A stretch of 64,000 nt of DNA. Origin: Stemphylium vesicarium (lineage: Eukaryota; Ascomycota; Dothideomycetes; Pleosporales; Pleosporaceae). The translations under genes were made by a program, and so were the position numbers. The notes under the pieces were generated by a model that saw only the letters and a program-made list of their open reading frames with translations, had not been told where the DNA came from and did not search any database. The DNA lies in the NCBI GenBank assembly GCA_004380135.1, contig QXCR01000050.1:1-64000 (forward strand), in the 5' to 3' direction. Below are positions 1 to 11,962 of this stretch, piece by piece (position 1 is the stretch's first letter; the number at the start of each line of letters is the position of its first letter).

Positions 1-202
1 GTAGTCCTCACAACAGCATCACGAGATAAACTCACACACGACTACCACTCGGAGCCTCCGAACACGGAGCCCAACTACTCTCGGCAGCTCATTTTCCCGG
101 TGGGAGCTGCATCGTTCTAGCGCCGCCACCAACCATCAGCAACCTTACCCCACCAACGGCCCCCCTTCCCTATCTCAATGCACCCACTAATTTTTTTCAA
201 AG

Positions 203-3200
203 GCACGCCAGGTCAGCCCAATACCGCATCCTCACCCCGCCCTGTCCCGCCGAAATACCGAGTCCACACAGCATCAGGATAGCCAGTCTACGACTTCGGT
301 AGCATCCCCGGCTGAACACATTGTTGCCCTACAGCACACAGTGACACAGGCTGAGCAGCGCTCCACTGTTTCGACCTACATCCTGTGTCGCGTCTTGATT
401 GAGATCATGACCCAGACCGACGTCCAAAATCTCACTTTCGAAATGGCCGATCGTCTGCTGGGGCTATTCTACAACCAACTCAGTACCGTTGATCCTGACC
501 TGGTGGACATCTCGCCTCTTAACCTTGCTAATTGGACCATCTACAGCCAGCTACTCGGTGTATTAAGCGGCCTCATCTTTGAACAAGTTCAAGAGAGATT
601 CGTCGCCGATTTGAAAGTAATCGACACCCACTTGGCCATGAAGAACCAGTACAACAGGGATCATGAAGCCAAAGGAGCCTTGCTGATCCGCGCATTGAGA
701 CACATGAAAGTCGAGTCTTACCCCGAAGACACCTGGGACCGGACGTGCGATTTCATGCTCTCCATGGCCAAGCTCTTTACAAGTGCCCATGGACAGCCAG
801 TCAAGTATGCTTACTGCCAAGTCTTAAGGGAGCTGTTACTCCGCATTGCCTCCAAAGCTACTGTCGAGCTAAACACACCTAAGTGGAAAACCGTGATAGA
901 GACCATGAAACAACGCGCTGCTATACTACTCGGTAAACCCAAACACTGGCATGAGGCATTTCCACTTATGGCAGCCGTTCTGTGTGCATCCCCTACCGAC
1001 GTCTTCCTTTCGCAGTGGCTCGCCTTGGCCTTATCTACCCAGCCCAGGCTTAAGGAGCGCGCTACTAGACCCATCGCCCTTCGAGGAATCTGCCGGCTGG
1101 TGTGGACCTACATATATCGGCGAGGTAGCGAGGCCCCCAATGTTGCTGTGCGTCGTCTGGACGAGATCATACGGATGGTGTTTCAGCCTGGGAGACGATC
1201 CTATCTTTCCACTGAGCCTGTCATAGCAGAACCTTTGATCCAACTCACGCGTATCATTGGCTACAAGTATCAAGATCTCTGCTTCAAGACAATCGTATTT
1301 CCACTGCTCAACTCGGATATGTTCATGTCAGGTCGAGAACTACGCGTTGAGAACCTTGAACCTGAGCGTATGGTCATAGGAATCCGCTCATTCCTAGCCA
1401 TCATGGCAGATCTGGAGAACACAGAGCAACCACCGTTCCCACTGACGTTTGACTACGACCCCCATGCGGTCTCGAATGAGCTACCTGCTCTGCCTACCAG
1501 TCCGCGACCTCTGCAGCCTCTTCCAATCAAGTCCAGCCTACTCAAGGAAGAACGTCTTTCACGTCCTGTAAATTTCAGCGGCTTCAGTGAAGTAGCCAAG
1601 GAACACTACGTGCGTTTCTGCAAGATCTTAGGAGAAATTACCATCATCTGCGACAATGCATTTGGTGGACAGGCCGTCTTGGATGAAAAGTTCTCTCTCC
1701 AAACACCAAAGACACCCATGGCGGAGGCATTCGGCTTTGGTCGTCGTGAAGAGTTCCTTACGACTACGGATCCTCGACAAGGCTTCTACGATCTGCTCCA
1801 TGTCGCTGTGCAGGCTTTACCTCGCTGCTTGTCCCCGCATATCCCTTTCAATTCTCTTGTCAATCTCCTATGCACAGGGACGGCCCACGTCCAAGGGACC
1901 ATCGCAGTATCCTCAGCCCAGTCGCTAAAGTCAATAGCACGGCAATCTCATGCGCAACAAGTCACCATCGGTTTCGCTCGATTCATCTTCAACTTTGACG
2001 ATCGCTATGCCACAATGTCTGACGGCGGTATGCTTGGACCTGGGCACATTGAGAATACGTTGAAGCTTTACGTCGAGCTCCTCCAGATATGGATCGAAGA
2101 AATCAAGCGGAAGACACGCAAAGCAGCATTAGACACGCCGGATGAAAGTTCTGGCAATCGCGCTGCCCAACTTGACCTCTCATCCGTCTGGGCTCATGTG
2201 GATGAAGTGGAATCCCATGGCCTTTTCTTTCTATGCTCTCCTTCCCGTCGTGTCCGATCTTACGCCGTCACCGTACTTCGCCTAATCACTGAATTTGACA
2301 CGGCTCTGGGCGGCTCGAACACCCGAATTATTCGAGTGATGGAAGGTAGCCCGCAACGAGTCCTAGACATCAGCGACGACACGTTGTCTTTGGCGGAGCG
2401 GAGTCGCCTACAACGTGGCATGCGCAAAAGCAACGTGCAAAGCACGCTCGTAGAGCTCTGCGGCAGCGATGTACCCTATGACTCTACTTTGTGGTTCAAG
2501 ATCTTTCCGAATCTGGTCCGCATCAGCTTCGAGGTCTGCCCTTTTGCGGTGACACTGACTCGAGACATTGTTTGCGCAAGGCTGTCTCAGATGTATCGCA
2601 ACCTGTCCTCCTTAGCCGAAGGACAGCGCTCAACACCGTATTCGCCACATGAGCATGGAAACAGCAAACTCAGTGGCCGCCTCGCTTCTACCTCACCAGA
2701 GATCGTGGTTGAGCAGTGGAAACTCTACCTCATCTTTGCATTCACAACGTTGACCAGCTTGGGCCCGACGGCCACATCAGCTACACAAGGACACCATTCG
2801 CGCAAGAGTTCCAAGTCTTCACAGACGAGCACAAACAAGCTTCACACCGCTACCGAGCTGTTCTCTAAAGTCCTGCCCTTCTTGTCAGTGGAGAATGTTG
2901 CGATACGAGACGCCGCAGTCATCGGCCTTGGATCCGTGAATCTCAATCTCTATCGCACGTTGCTGGAATCGCTTCAAGGAATTGTAGCTGCGTGCTCTGA
3001 AGAAGCCAAGATGCGGTTGGGCAACCACAACAGAACCATTAGTAGTCCACGACCCATGAATTATCGAACAGACCATCTTCGAACCGAGATTACTCATGTC
3101 TACAAACTGACGTCTCAGCACTTTCTCAAACTACCCGAGGCTCATAACGATGAGTGGATCATCAACAATTTGATGAACTACACCAAAGATCTCCGGATCT

Positions 3201-6200
3201 TCCTCAGCGATACGGAGGTTCAGCTCGAAGCACGGTATCAGAAGTTGCGCACACACTATTGCGGCCTGGTGGAAGTCCTTTTTGAGGGAATTAACAAGAC
3301 TGCTGACCCCTTGCACTGGATGCCATTCCAAGCTCGTAAAGCTGCCTTTACACTGATGGAAGACTGGTGCGGTTACTCTGCAAACCAACACCAGGTGCGA
3401 CAACGTGAGGAGCAAATGCGCCGTTCAATGCTTGACCGGGAGGTGGATACGGGCAACAAAGGCAGTGCGACCGCGGCGCTTGAGATTGAGAAACGCGATC
3501 TTCGAACCGCAGCCTTGAGCGCCATGGCCGCATTGTGTGGTGGGCCCGTCAGCATTACGACGGATAGCAAGGTCTTGCTCCAGTTCGATGTTATGCGCAT
3601 ACTCTCTTGGATTCAGAGCATCTTCGAAACCCCTAGCGATCGCACACACGCTATCGGCCGACGGGCGCTACTGAACCTTATCCTCCACAACCGCGAGCAT
3701 CCGTTCTTACTGGATAAAGCGATTGAGATGTGTTATCTAGCAGCTTCCGGTAAAGCTCTCGAGAGTTACTTCGAAGTAGTCACACAGGTTCTCACGCAAC
3801 ATGAAGACTACACCCTGCCTTTCTGGAAGGTGCTCAGTGCGGGTCTGTACACGCTTGGACACGAAAGGAGCGAGATACGAATGAAGTCTGCCCGACTATT
3901 GCGAACACTAGAGGCACGCGAGGGAAAGAACTCCAAACTACAGGACCTCGACATCAGTATCTCGGACAAAACAGTCGCCGTCTACAAGCTTGCACAGTTC
4001 GAGACGTCACGCAGGCTCGCCAAACAGCATGCTGAGCTCGCGTTCCTGGTCTTTTCACAGTTCTCATATTACTTCAAAGACCTTCAGCCAGACCATAAGC
4101 GTAACATGGTCGCCGCTATGCTTCCATGGGTACAATCAGTTGAGCTCCAAGTAAATCCGGATGGAGGCCCAACAGCGAATTCTTACATGCTTCTCGTCAA
4201 TCTTTTCGAAATCACATTTACTTCGGGCAATGTACTGCACAATGAGATTCAAGCTCTCTGGCAAGCACTGGCAACTGGACCTTATGGCGGCAACGTCCAG
4301 CTAATTTTGAATTTCATCATCAATCTGTGCCTGGATAGACGAGAACAAAACTATGTCGACTACTCCAAACAGATCGTAGTGCATCTGTCGAGCACACCTG
4401 CGGGGCTGAAGGTAGTCGAATTTTTGCTCCTTCAAATCAACCCCAGGTCTATGGTCAGCGAGAAACGTGAACCTATGCCGCCACCTCCAGATGCTATGAA
4501 TCTTCCCTACCTGGCTGATCTCACCAAAGTACTACCCAGCAGCAACAAACAGGCATGTGTTTTTCTTACTCGTATATTTGGATGAAACTAACGACAACAG
4601 TCCGGCTTCGCTTTAGGCCAAGTTTGTCTAATCATGCTGGTGGACCTGATGGTGTCTCCGATTGAGGTTGCGAAAGAACACATTCCTCTGCTTTTGCAGG
4701 TTGTCCTAGTGCTCTGGGATCACTACACGTCTGTTGTACAAGATCAAGCTCGCGAAATGCTGGTGCATCTGATTCACGAGCTCGTCATTTCCAAGATTGA
4801 GGACGACACGCCCGGCATCGACAAGAGATCTATTGAAGATTTTGTTGAAGGCATTCGACAGCATGATAGCAAGGTCGTATGGAGTTACGATGACAAGAAC
4901 GGCAAAGACGCGGCAGACTCTACCACAAAGGTCCCTGAGCCCATGGAATATGTGTCGGAAGAGGTGATGAAGTTCTTCTCTTTTGCCTATCCTGGACTAA
5001 GAGAGGCATGGGGAAGAGTGGCTCTCAACTGGGCTACATCTTGCCCGGTCAGACATATTGCGTGTCGATCATTCCAACTCTTTCGCTGTATCCTGAGCTC
5101 GTTGGATCAACAGATGCTATCGGATATGCTCGCAAGACTTTCGAACACGATCTCTGATGAGGAGAGCGACATACAGACCTTCTCTATGGAGATTCTCACG
5201 ACGTTACGAGCTATCATCGAAGCGCTGGCGCCGGAAGACCTCATACAGTATCCGCAACTCTTCTGGACGACGTGTGCATGTCTGGACACGATACACGAAG
5301 GCGAGTTCATGGAGAGCTTACTCATGCTCGACAGGTTCCTGGACAAGCTTGACCTAGGCGACGAGGATGTATTGAGAACGCTGGAGCAGAGCTGCCCCGA
5401 AAAATGGGAAGGGAGGTTTGAGGGCCTGGCCCAGCTGACGTACAAGGGCATCCGATCAAGCCTATGCCTAGATCGTTCTCTGCGGATTCTGGAGAGGCTG
5501 GTGATCTTACCTTCGAGCCGCATTGTGGGTGACGACAGCCGGCTAATGTACACCATCCTCGCAAACTTGCCGAAGTTTCTACGTTCTTTCGACCCTACGG
5601 TGCAGGACTCGAGCACAAGAGCTACCGCCGAAGTGCTTGCCCAAGTGGCTGAGCAGCATTATCAGTACACTGCGCTTGCAGAAGCCTTGACCGCATTTGC
5701 GATGAAGAGATATCGCCACGAGAAAGATTTCCTCGCGCAAACCATGTCTGCGATACGTGCATCATTTTCTCCTGAGAACGAATTTGGCAGCTTGGTCTTC
5801 CTGCTGGGTTTGCTGATGAACAAAATCGACTGGATGAAGATCAATACCATGGAAGCACTTTGCCTCCTGATTCCTGAAATAGACATGCGCAAGCCAGAAA
5901 TGGCATCGAAAGGGTCTGACCTCTTCTCGCCACTCCTACGACTACTGCAGAGTGCGTACTGCCCACAAGCTTTGAGGGTTCTCGATTTTGTCATCAATCT
6001 CAACATGACCAGCACACTCACACCGTTCGACAAACAGCATATCCGTATGAGCATGGCCGGCTCACACTCTACCAGAGGGTATAAGAAACAATTTGAGAAG
6101 ACGCAGTCGCTTTACGGCATTCCCGAAGAAAGTGGATGGTCGATCCCGATGCCCGCTCTCCATTCGCAACTGACGAGAGCCAATGTGCACGCCGTTTTCT

Positions 6201-7060
6201 ATACCTGCGGCAACTTTGATGACCTACACGCCTCGAGCACCGAGACGCCCAAAGTGGAATTCCGACAGGAGGAGTTCCCTTTTAGTCCGCTGTCCGACTA
6301 TCACCGAACAGCGACCATGACCTCTGAAGATACCCGTGGTGATAGCCACATTGGTGAGCTAGTCATGAAACTAGACAGCCTCGACGACTTTTTTGAAGAT
6401 GATGACGATGCCGAGACGTTGACCGATCTGCCCAATTTTTCTTCTTCTGGACGTTATGCGAATGGACCATACGCTCACGACATGCGCGAGAATCTATACG
6501 ACCAGCAGACAGCGCCAATTCTCCACAAGTCGCTCACGCGCAACGCGTCTGTGACATCCTTTCAATCAGGCTTCATATCGGACGTGAAGTTGTCACCAGC
6601 CAGAGACCCTGGTGTAATGACTCCAGGTGCATTCAGCTCCTTTGCCGGCTCGTCCAATCCACCTATGCCTCCAACAAGCAACCCCTCACGTCCAGGTCTT
6701 CACGCCCGCTCTGTCACTTCGCCATCCGCACCAAACCAACCCCAGCGTATATCTCCCTCTCTTTCGTCGACCACTCTGGACGAGCAAAGCGAGACCTTCT
6801 CCGACGACGAGTACGCTACAGGCCGGTCCAGCAGCACCGACAAAGGCGGTACCTTCAACCTTGAAAACATCATCAAGCCTGTAGCGCAGGACACGAGGAG
6901 CCGTTTCAGAAGCGGGATGAGGAGACTGACTGGTGGAGGTGGCGATAACAAAGACGGCGCAAAGACGAGGGACGCGATTAAGCTGGCGCTTCAGAAGAGC
7001 CCTCAAGTACCCAAGGTGCCTGACATTTACCTGGTCAACCCCAAAAGTGCGGATTTGTAG
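203..7060 (+). CDS. TAO3: Cell morphogenesis protein TAO3/PAG1/Mor2 (Furry family), 5'-partial
   Basis: This is a very large HEAT/ARM-like scaffold of the Furry family. In yeasts it acts in the RAM/MOR network with the NDR kinase Cbk1/Orb6, controlling polarised growth and cell separation at the cortex. The visible part is about 2,271 residues in two exons, 203..4558 and 4601..7060, separated by a 42-base intron with ACTAAC just before its 3' end; the frame runs straight across it. Recognisable family stretches are STVSTYILCRVLIEIM near position 360 and the block ALGQVCLIM after the intron. The last 230 residues or so are Ser/Pro-rich and acidic, as is usual for a disordered tail. The frame is open leftward only to 191. 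CTAAT followed by a T-run and AAAG at 202 looks like a 3' splice site, so earlier exons lie at or beyond the left edge. There is no in-frame ATG at the left end. Family assignment is confident; the exact left exon border is not. Confidence 0.88.
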
Positions 7061-8702
7061 GAGAGTAGAAGTGGGGGCAAGGCGTTGATATGTGCATGTG
7101 TATATAGCCAAGACGGAGGATGAATGGGAAAGGGAAGGGGGGGGGCAAGGAGAAATGGCGTGATGTTTCTGGGCGATGTTTGTTTTTTCTGTCGATGTAT
7201 GGGGGAAAGGGTGCATATGTGTGGTTTGTAAGGGGTTTTGTTAAAAAGATAGCAGACGCTCCTTTTGTTCTTTTTCCTGCGGTTTTAGCTTGGCTTGGCT
7301 TGCGAGATACCACGGTTTCTGATTTTGAATGCAAACTCGTTTTTGATCGTATACAATATCCGTCTTACCATTTACCCATTGTCTTGCCTAGTCCTGGGTC
7401 CCCGTTCATCTACCCACACGCGTACCTTATCACAGGAACCGCCAACACCATAAAAACGCCAGACTACCCCGCACCAACCCACCGTCTTCTCGGCCTCAAA
7501 CCACCATGGCGCGCGTAACCTCCTCTTCAAATTCGGCAATCGCTACACACTGTTAGCCACCAGCCACCAGCCACACATAGGTAACAATCAATCCCAGGCC
7601 AGCCAGCTGACCGCCTAGCGGCGCATCGCATCGCATCGCAGCGCACCCTCCTCCCCAATCAGGCAAACAAACCAAGACAACGCGAAACCGGCGCCGCCGG
7701 AAGCGATAGCTTTCCCACCGCCTTGGGATTTCTAGCGCGCCTTTCTTAGGACATTAGGGCTGGCGTCTGGCGTCTGGCGTGACTAGGTTGGGACTGAGAC
7801 TTAGGAGGCTGACTGGCTAAATGGGCAGCTGAGAGTTTAGCGTTGCGTCGCGAGTGAGGTTTAAACGTTGGGTAGTCTGTTGGTTGGTGGGAGTCTAGAA
7901 GGTTGTGTGTGAGCTTGGGCTTTGGATTTGGCTTTTGGGACTTGGATGTGCATGTCGATGTGTCAACGGGGGGGATGTGCCCAACGGATAACTTTATTCA
8001 TGGGATGTGACTCGCGGTGCTGGGTTGGGAATACAATTAGGTTGTCAGGCTGTTGGATTGGGTAAGCATGTGTTGTGGCCTGGTTCCTGGGATAAGGCTG
8101 CTGTCCGTTTGCGGCGCGCGCGAAACGTATCCCGCTACCGCTGTCCTACACAACGCTACAAGTGCTAGATCATGTAGATGGAACGCCATGCTGGAATGCA
8201 GGCGACATCCAGTATGGAGCTGAAGAAGCTGAAGGGGCTGAAGCAGCGACTACCGTTCTTACCGTTCGGTACCATGGGCTTCGAGAGCGCATGTGTGTGC
8301 AGTCGGTGAGCATTCAGCGCTGTGCTGAAACGCCGTCTTTGTCACTGACTTTACACCGGGGTCTGAGCAGAAGGGGGCGTGTGCTGGCATCATGGCTGCT
8401 ATGGATGTGCGTGTGTTGTTGCAGACGGAGGTAAGTGTGAGACTGGATCTGACATATATGGCGTCATGGAATGGAATGGGAGGGTTCTTGTGTCCAAAGG
8501 CTTTGTTGGGAATTTCTGACATTCTTTCTACGAACTACACTGGTGGTTCTTTTACTTGAATTTCCATTTCTATCACTTGCGCGCTGCTGTCATTGCCTAT
8601 ACAAAGCGGTTTGAAAACGTTGATCGGCCTCGCTCTTTCTCTTCTTCTTATTGTTTCGCAAACATCATCGCTGGAAACAAGCTACAATCATACAAAGGAA
8701 AC
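7061..8702. other. Intergenic, TAO3 3' side and upstream of the next gene
   Basis: I see no convincing gene here. The sequence holds short direct repeats, such as GCATC copies near 7622-7640, CCAGCCA copies near 7558 and three GGCGTCT copies near 7763, plus G-rich runs. It probably contains the 3' UTR of the left gene and the promoter and 5' UTR of the gene starting at 8703. Confidence 0.5.
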
Positions 8703-9602
8703 ATGCCGACGACAATCGAAACTCGAGGCGCGAAAGTCTACCTTATACATACACCGCAGCATCCTCGCCCGTTTCTCACGACTGTCCCGTTTATTGCGCG
8801 CGACTTCGCTTCGTGGGGATTTCGTGTCGACCATCATGCTTCGAACTCGCCGTACATTGCTGAAGTGCAGCTAAGAGAGAGAATCAGGCACGCAAACCGC
8901 AAGGAACGGGATGGCAGTCGCAGAACGAAGTTGATGGCGATATGGGCGAGTGAGATAGTGGAAAGGAAGAGACGGAGACGAGAATCAAGAACAATCAACA
9001 CGGAAGGAGAGGAACAAAGACCAGACATGCAGGATGCAGACGGTGGATTCGGAAACCTGGACGCCCGGATAAAGAAAGCCGGGGACTTGGTCCAGGATTT
9101 CCTCGATGCCATGGTCGATTGTGGTGAGTGCGGTTGCGAAAGACTCGGTCTACTCCCGGACTCCAAGGACGCCGCTGACTCCCGAGAAGATATGCGCGAC
9201 ATACGTACCAAGAAGGCTTCCGCTGCACCTTCAGCATCCATGTGGATAGCCCAGAACATTCGTTTCCTCACTGCTATCCGCTACTATCCAAATGCCGTTC
9301 TGCCAGCATGGTCGAACCCAGACATCATCTATGCAGACCAAGTTATTCTGGAATACCATCCTTTCGAGATGGCTATGAAGGACCACCTTGTGCATGCGCT
9401 GAGTAGCGCGATTGGCAAGGACGAAGGGAGAATGGGACGGGTGGAGAGGTGCGCGTTGACGGGTACTAAGAGGGTGCATCTATGGGTCGATGTTGGGCCT
9501 GTCTTGATCGATGCGGGGAGACGGGGAGAAGGGGATGTAGAGGATCGAGACCCGGTACCGAAATACGAGAGAGGAGAGGGGCCGCCGCTGTATGCCAAGT
9601 AG
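8703..9602 (+). CDS. Hypothetical protein, 299 aa
   Basis: This is an intron-free frame starting at the first ATG (MPTTIETRG) and ending at TAG. I do not recognise a named family. Three parts can be seen. Residues 1-60 form a compact segment (VYLIHTPQHPRPFLTT). A highly basic and acidic middle (KERKRRRRE) is followed by CGECGCE near residue 140, a possible metal-binding cluster. The C-terminal domain has a hydrophobic-aromatic pattern (IRFLTAIRYYPNAVLPAW, then ILEYHPFEMAMKDHL). The C-terminal part resembles the conserved half of a fungal-only family; this is impression, not an alignment. There is no signal peptide or membrane segment. The gene stands alone, in tandem with the GH17 gene downstream. 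Confidence 0.62.
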   Translation: MPTTIETRGAKVYLIHTPQHPRPFLTTVPFIARDFASWGFRVDHHASNSPYIAEVQLRERIRHANRKERDGSRRTKLMAIWASEIVERKRRRRESRTINTEGEEQRPDMQDADGGFGNLDARIKKAGDLVQDFLDAMVDCGECGCERLGLLPDSKDAADSREDMRDIRTKKASAAPSASMWIAQNIRFLTAIRYYPNAVLPAWSNPDIIYADQVILEYHPFEMAMKDHLVHALSSAIGKDEGRMGRVERCALTGTKRVHLWVDVGPVLIDAGRRGEGDVEDRDPVPKYERGEGPPLYAK

Positions 9603-10347
9603 CGCTGACGGTAGTGCAATGTTGACATATCAAAAATAGTTGTGTCGGTGTCGGTGTCTTCTCGTAACGTTCAATGTTCGTGCTCTAACCCCCTCGGGCA
9701 AAATTGCTAAGTTGGTCGTTCCGGTGGCACTTTGCATTCTTTCTTCTCGAGCGCTTGGACGTGCTTTTAGCCATAGTTCTCGCATGCGCTTTGGACGTTG
9801 TAACAGTTGGCGAGGCCGTCTGTTGCGTCGTACCATCGGCTTACCACAGTCGGACCGGTGACACATCTGACGTACAGGAGCGCCAACGCGCTTGAAAAGC
9901 TTCATTGGTGGTAATCCACGATGGAGGCCACTATCCCATGATGTTATACTGTCCGCACGTCAAACTCCCAACATTGAAGCCTGAAACGAGACCGTCTACG
10001 CGCTGTTTCGGACACGAGCAGTGAGTGGCTGTGCTCTCGAAACACGAGAGAAAGCGGACGACCGCCTATTGGCGCCAAGACGTAGCTGGACGCCGGTGTT
10101 ACTAAAATACGCCACGCGGACCAATCACCCGCGTCTGGGCCCCTGAGACCGCAATTACGGGGTAATCCGCTCGTGAAGGATCGCCAGCTCGCGATTGCAT
10201 AAAACTAACGGGGGCTGCCCTTGGATTACTTCTCCCTTTTACTGCTGCGATCGTTTTCCTACTTTGCTCTCCTTACCTCTTTCCCACACTCTCTATACAG
10301 TTTACTATTTTCAACTACAGTCACTCTTTCGAGATATTCTATTAAAT
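9603..10347. promoter_or_regulatory. Intergenic region upstream of the GH17 gene
   Basis: No gene is visible. The last 150 bases before the ATG are pyrimidine-rich (CTTTTACTGC, CTCTCCTTACC), which is typical of the 5' leader of a well-expressed fungal gene. No specific operator could be identified. Confidence 0.4.
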
Positions 10348-11622
10348 ATGCGTTTCACAGCTGCGCTCGCCGTCGCGGCGGCTACTATCGGCAGCGCCGC
10401 CGCACAGGACTCCATGGTTCTGGGTTTCAACTCCGGTGCGTCCACGGATACCGGAGTTGCGAAGACTCAGGCCGACTTTGAGAAGGAGTTCAAGACCGCC
10501 CAGAACTTGAACGGCGCCCCTGGCAAATTCAACGCCATCCGTCTTTACTCCAACATCCAGTGGGAGACCAAGGACACACCCATTGCTGCTTTCCCTGCGG
10601 CCATCGCAACCAACACCAAGCTGCTCCTCGGTATCTGGGCATCAGGCACCGACAACATCGACAGCGAGCTCAATGCGTTGAGCGCGGCGGTCGAGGAATA
10701 CGGCACCAAGCTTACCGACCTCGTCATCGGTCTTTCCATTGGTAGCGAGGACCTCTACCGCGTATCTGAGGTTGGTATCAAGAACAAGTCTGGCGTTGGT
10801 AACGACGCCGAGACGATTGTCAAGTTCATCAAGGACGCGCGTAAGCGTCTTGCAGACACCCCTCTCAGCGGCGTAAGGATTACCCACGTCGACACCGCCG
10901 ACGCCTGGGTCAACACCTCCAACAAGGCCGTCATCGACGAGATCGACTTCCTCGCTGTCAACGCCTTCCCATTCTACGAGTCCGAGCGCGCCAACGGCAT
11001 CCAGGAGGCTGGCAAGCTTCTCGCCAGCGGTATCGAGAAGGCCGAGGCCGCCGCGGGAGACAAGGAGCTGTGGATCACCGAGACCGGCTGGGCATACAAG
11101 GGTCCCGACTTTGGCGATGCTAAGGCCACTGTCGACAACGCTGAGACCTACTGGAAGGATGTTGGCTGCGCGCTCTTCGGCAAGAGGAACGTCTTCTGGT
11201 ACACTCTCCGTGATGCGAACCCGGCCAACAAGGTTAAGTTCGCCATCACCGAGGACTTGTCCACCACCCCTCGCTTCGACCTCAGCTGCCCCAAGGAGAA
11301 GAAGGAGCTTCCTTCTGCCGACTCTGACTCTGACTCCGACTCTGACTCCGACTCCGACTCCAAGCAGAACGGTACCTCTTCTACTGGCGGTTCTTCTCAC
11401 GGCGCCTCGTCTGGCAGCAACTCGACTATCGGCACTGGCAGCAACTCTACTTCAACTGGAACTGGAATCAACGGAACAGGATCTACTGGCGCTCAGCCAA
11501 GCGCCAGCGGCGCTGCGCCCCCAGAGAGCACCGGTGCCGGAGCTCTTACCTCAGTCTCCATGACCAATGCCATGGCCATGGGACTGTCTGTCGTCTTCGC
11601 CGCCGCTGCCTGGGCTTTGTAA
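10348..11622 (+). CDS. GH17 beta-1,3-glucanase / glucan transferase, secreted and probably GPI-anchored
   Basis: This is a cell-wall enzyme that cleaves or transfers beta-1,3-glucan, of the Bgl2/BtgE/Scw type within glycoside hydrolase family 17. The protein has 424 residues and no intron. I chose the ATG at 10348 because it opens a classical signal peptide (MRFTAALAVAAATIGSAAA). The catalytic acid is read as Glu134 in IGSEDLYR and the nucleophile as Glu245 in ITETGW, both in the expected family contexts. After the catalytic domain come seven Ser-Asp pairs (residues about 325-338), then a Ser/Thr/Gly-rich linker suited to O-glycosylation. The protein ends in a hydrophobic tail (VVFAAAAWAL) that looks like a GPI-attachment signal. 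Codon usage is strongly biased to C-ending codons, as expected for high expression. GPI anchoring is inferred. Confidence 0.9.
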   Translation: MRFTAALAVAAATIGSAAAQDSMVLGFNSGASTDTGVAKTQADFEKEFKTAQNLNGAPGKFNAIRLYSNIQWETKDTPIAAFPAAIATNTKLLLGIWASGTDNIDSELNALSAAVEEYGTKLTDLVIGLSIGSEDLYRVSEVGIKNKSGVGNDAETIVKFIKDARKRLADTPLSGVRITHVDTADAWVNTSNKAVIDEIDFLAVNAFPFYESERANGIQEAGKLLASGIEKAEAAAGDKELWITETGWAYKGPDFGDAKATVDNAETYWKDVGCALFGKRNVFWYTLRDANPANKVKFAITEDLSTTPRFDLSCPKEKKELPSADSDSDSDSDSDSDSKQNGTSSTGGSSHGASSGSNSTIGTGSNSTSTGTGINGTGSTGAQPSASGAAPPESTGAGALTSVSMTNAMAMGLSVVFAAAAWAL

Positions 11623-11962
11623 ATGTAGCCGATAGAACCGAAAAAGCTCGTTTAGATGCTAGATTCCATTATCAGCGTAGTATGAACGAATGCGTTCGTG
11701 TGGTGGAGTAGTCTGCGATCACTCGGGCCAACTTTGGGCGACTGGATCGCTAGACTGTCTTTGTAATATATCGATAGAATGGAAGATCTTTCATTGTTAA
11801 ACAACTTCAATCTTAGTGAGAGGTGATGAACTGAGGGTTGTGTTTTGTTTCGCAGGAATGGGGAGGGAAAGCGCTATTTACCCTCCGCACCAACTAATCG
11901 AGACGCGTCACGTCCCCACTTCCCAGAGGCGCGAACAATCTCCGTGTCTGTAACTCCAGCTC
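11623..11962. other. Convergent 3' intergenic spacer
   Basis: This is the spacer between the ends of two convergent genes. It holds only presumed 3' UTRs, and I see no other element. Confidence 0.4.

Noticed and set aside
1..117. An open frame at the extreme left edge as an earlier TAO3 exon
   Set aside because: It is open only to 117 and shows no stretch I recognise from the family. A donor at 100 is possible but cannot be confirmed without the preceding sequence.
10642..11400. A 252-codon open frame on the minus strand inside the GH17 gene
   Set aside because: It is the antisense of a strongly codon-biased gene, which keeps other frames open; the product is repetitive and has no motif.
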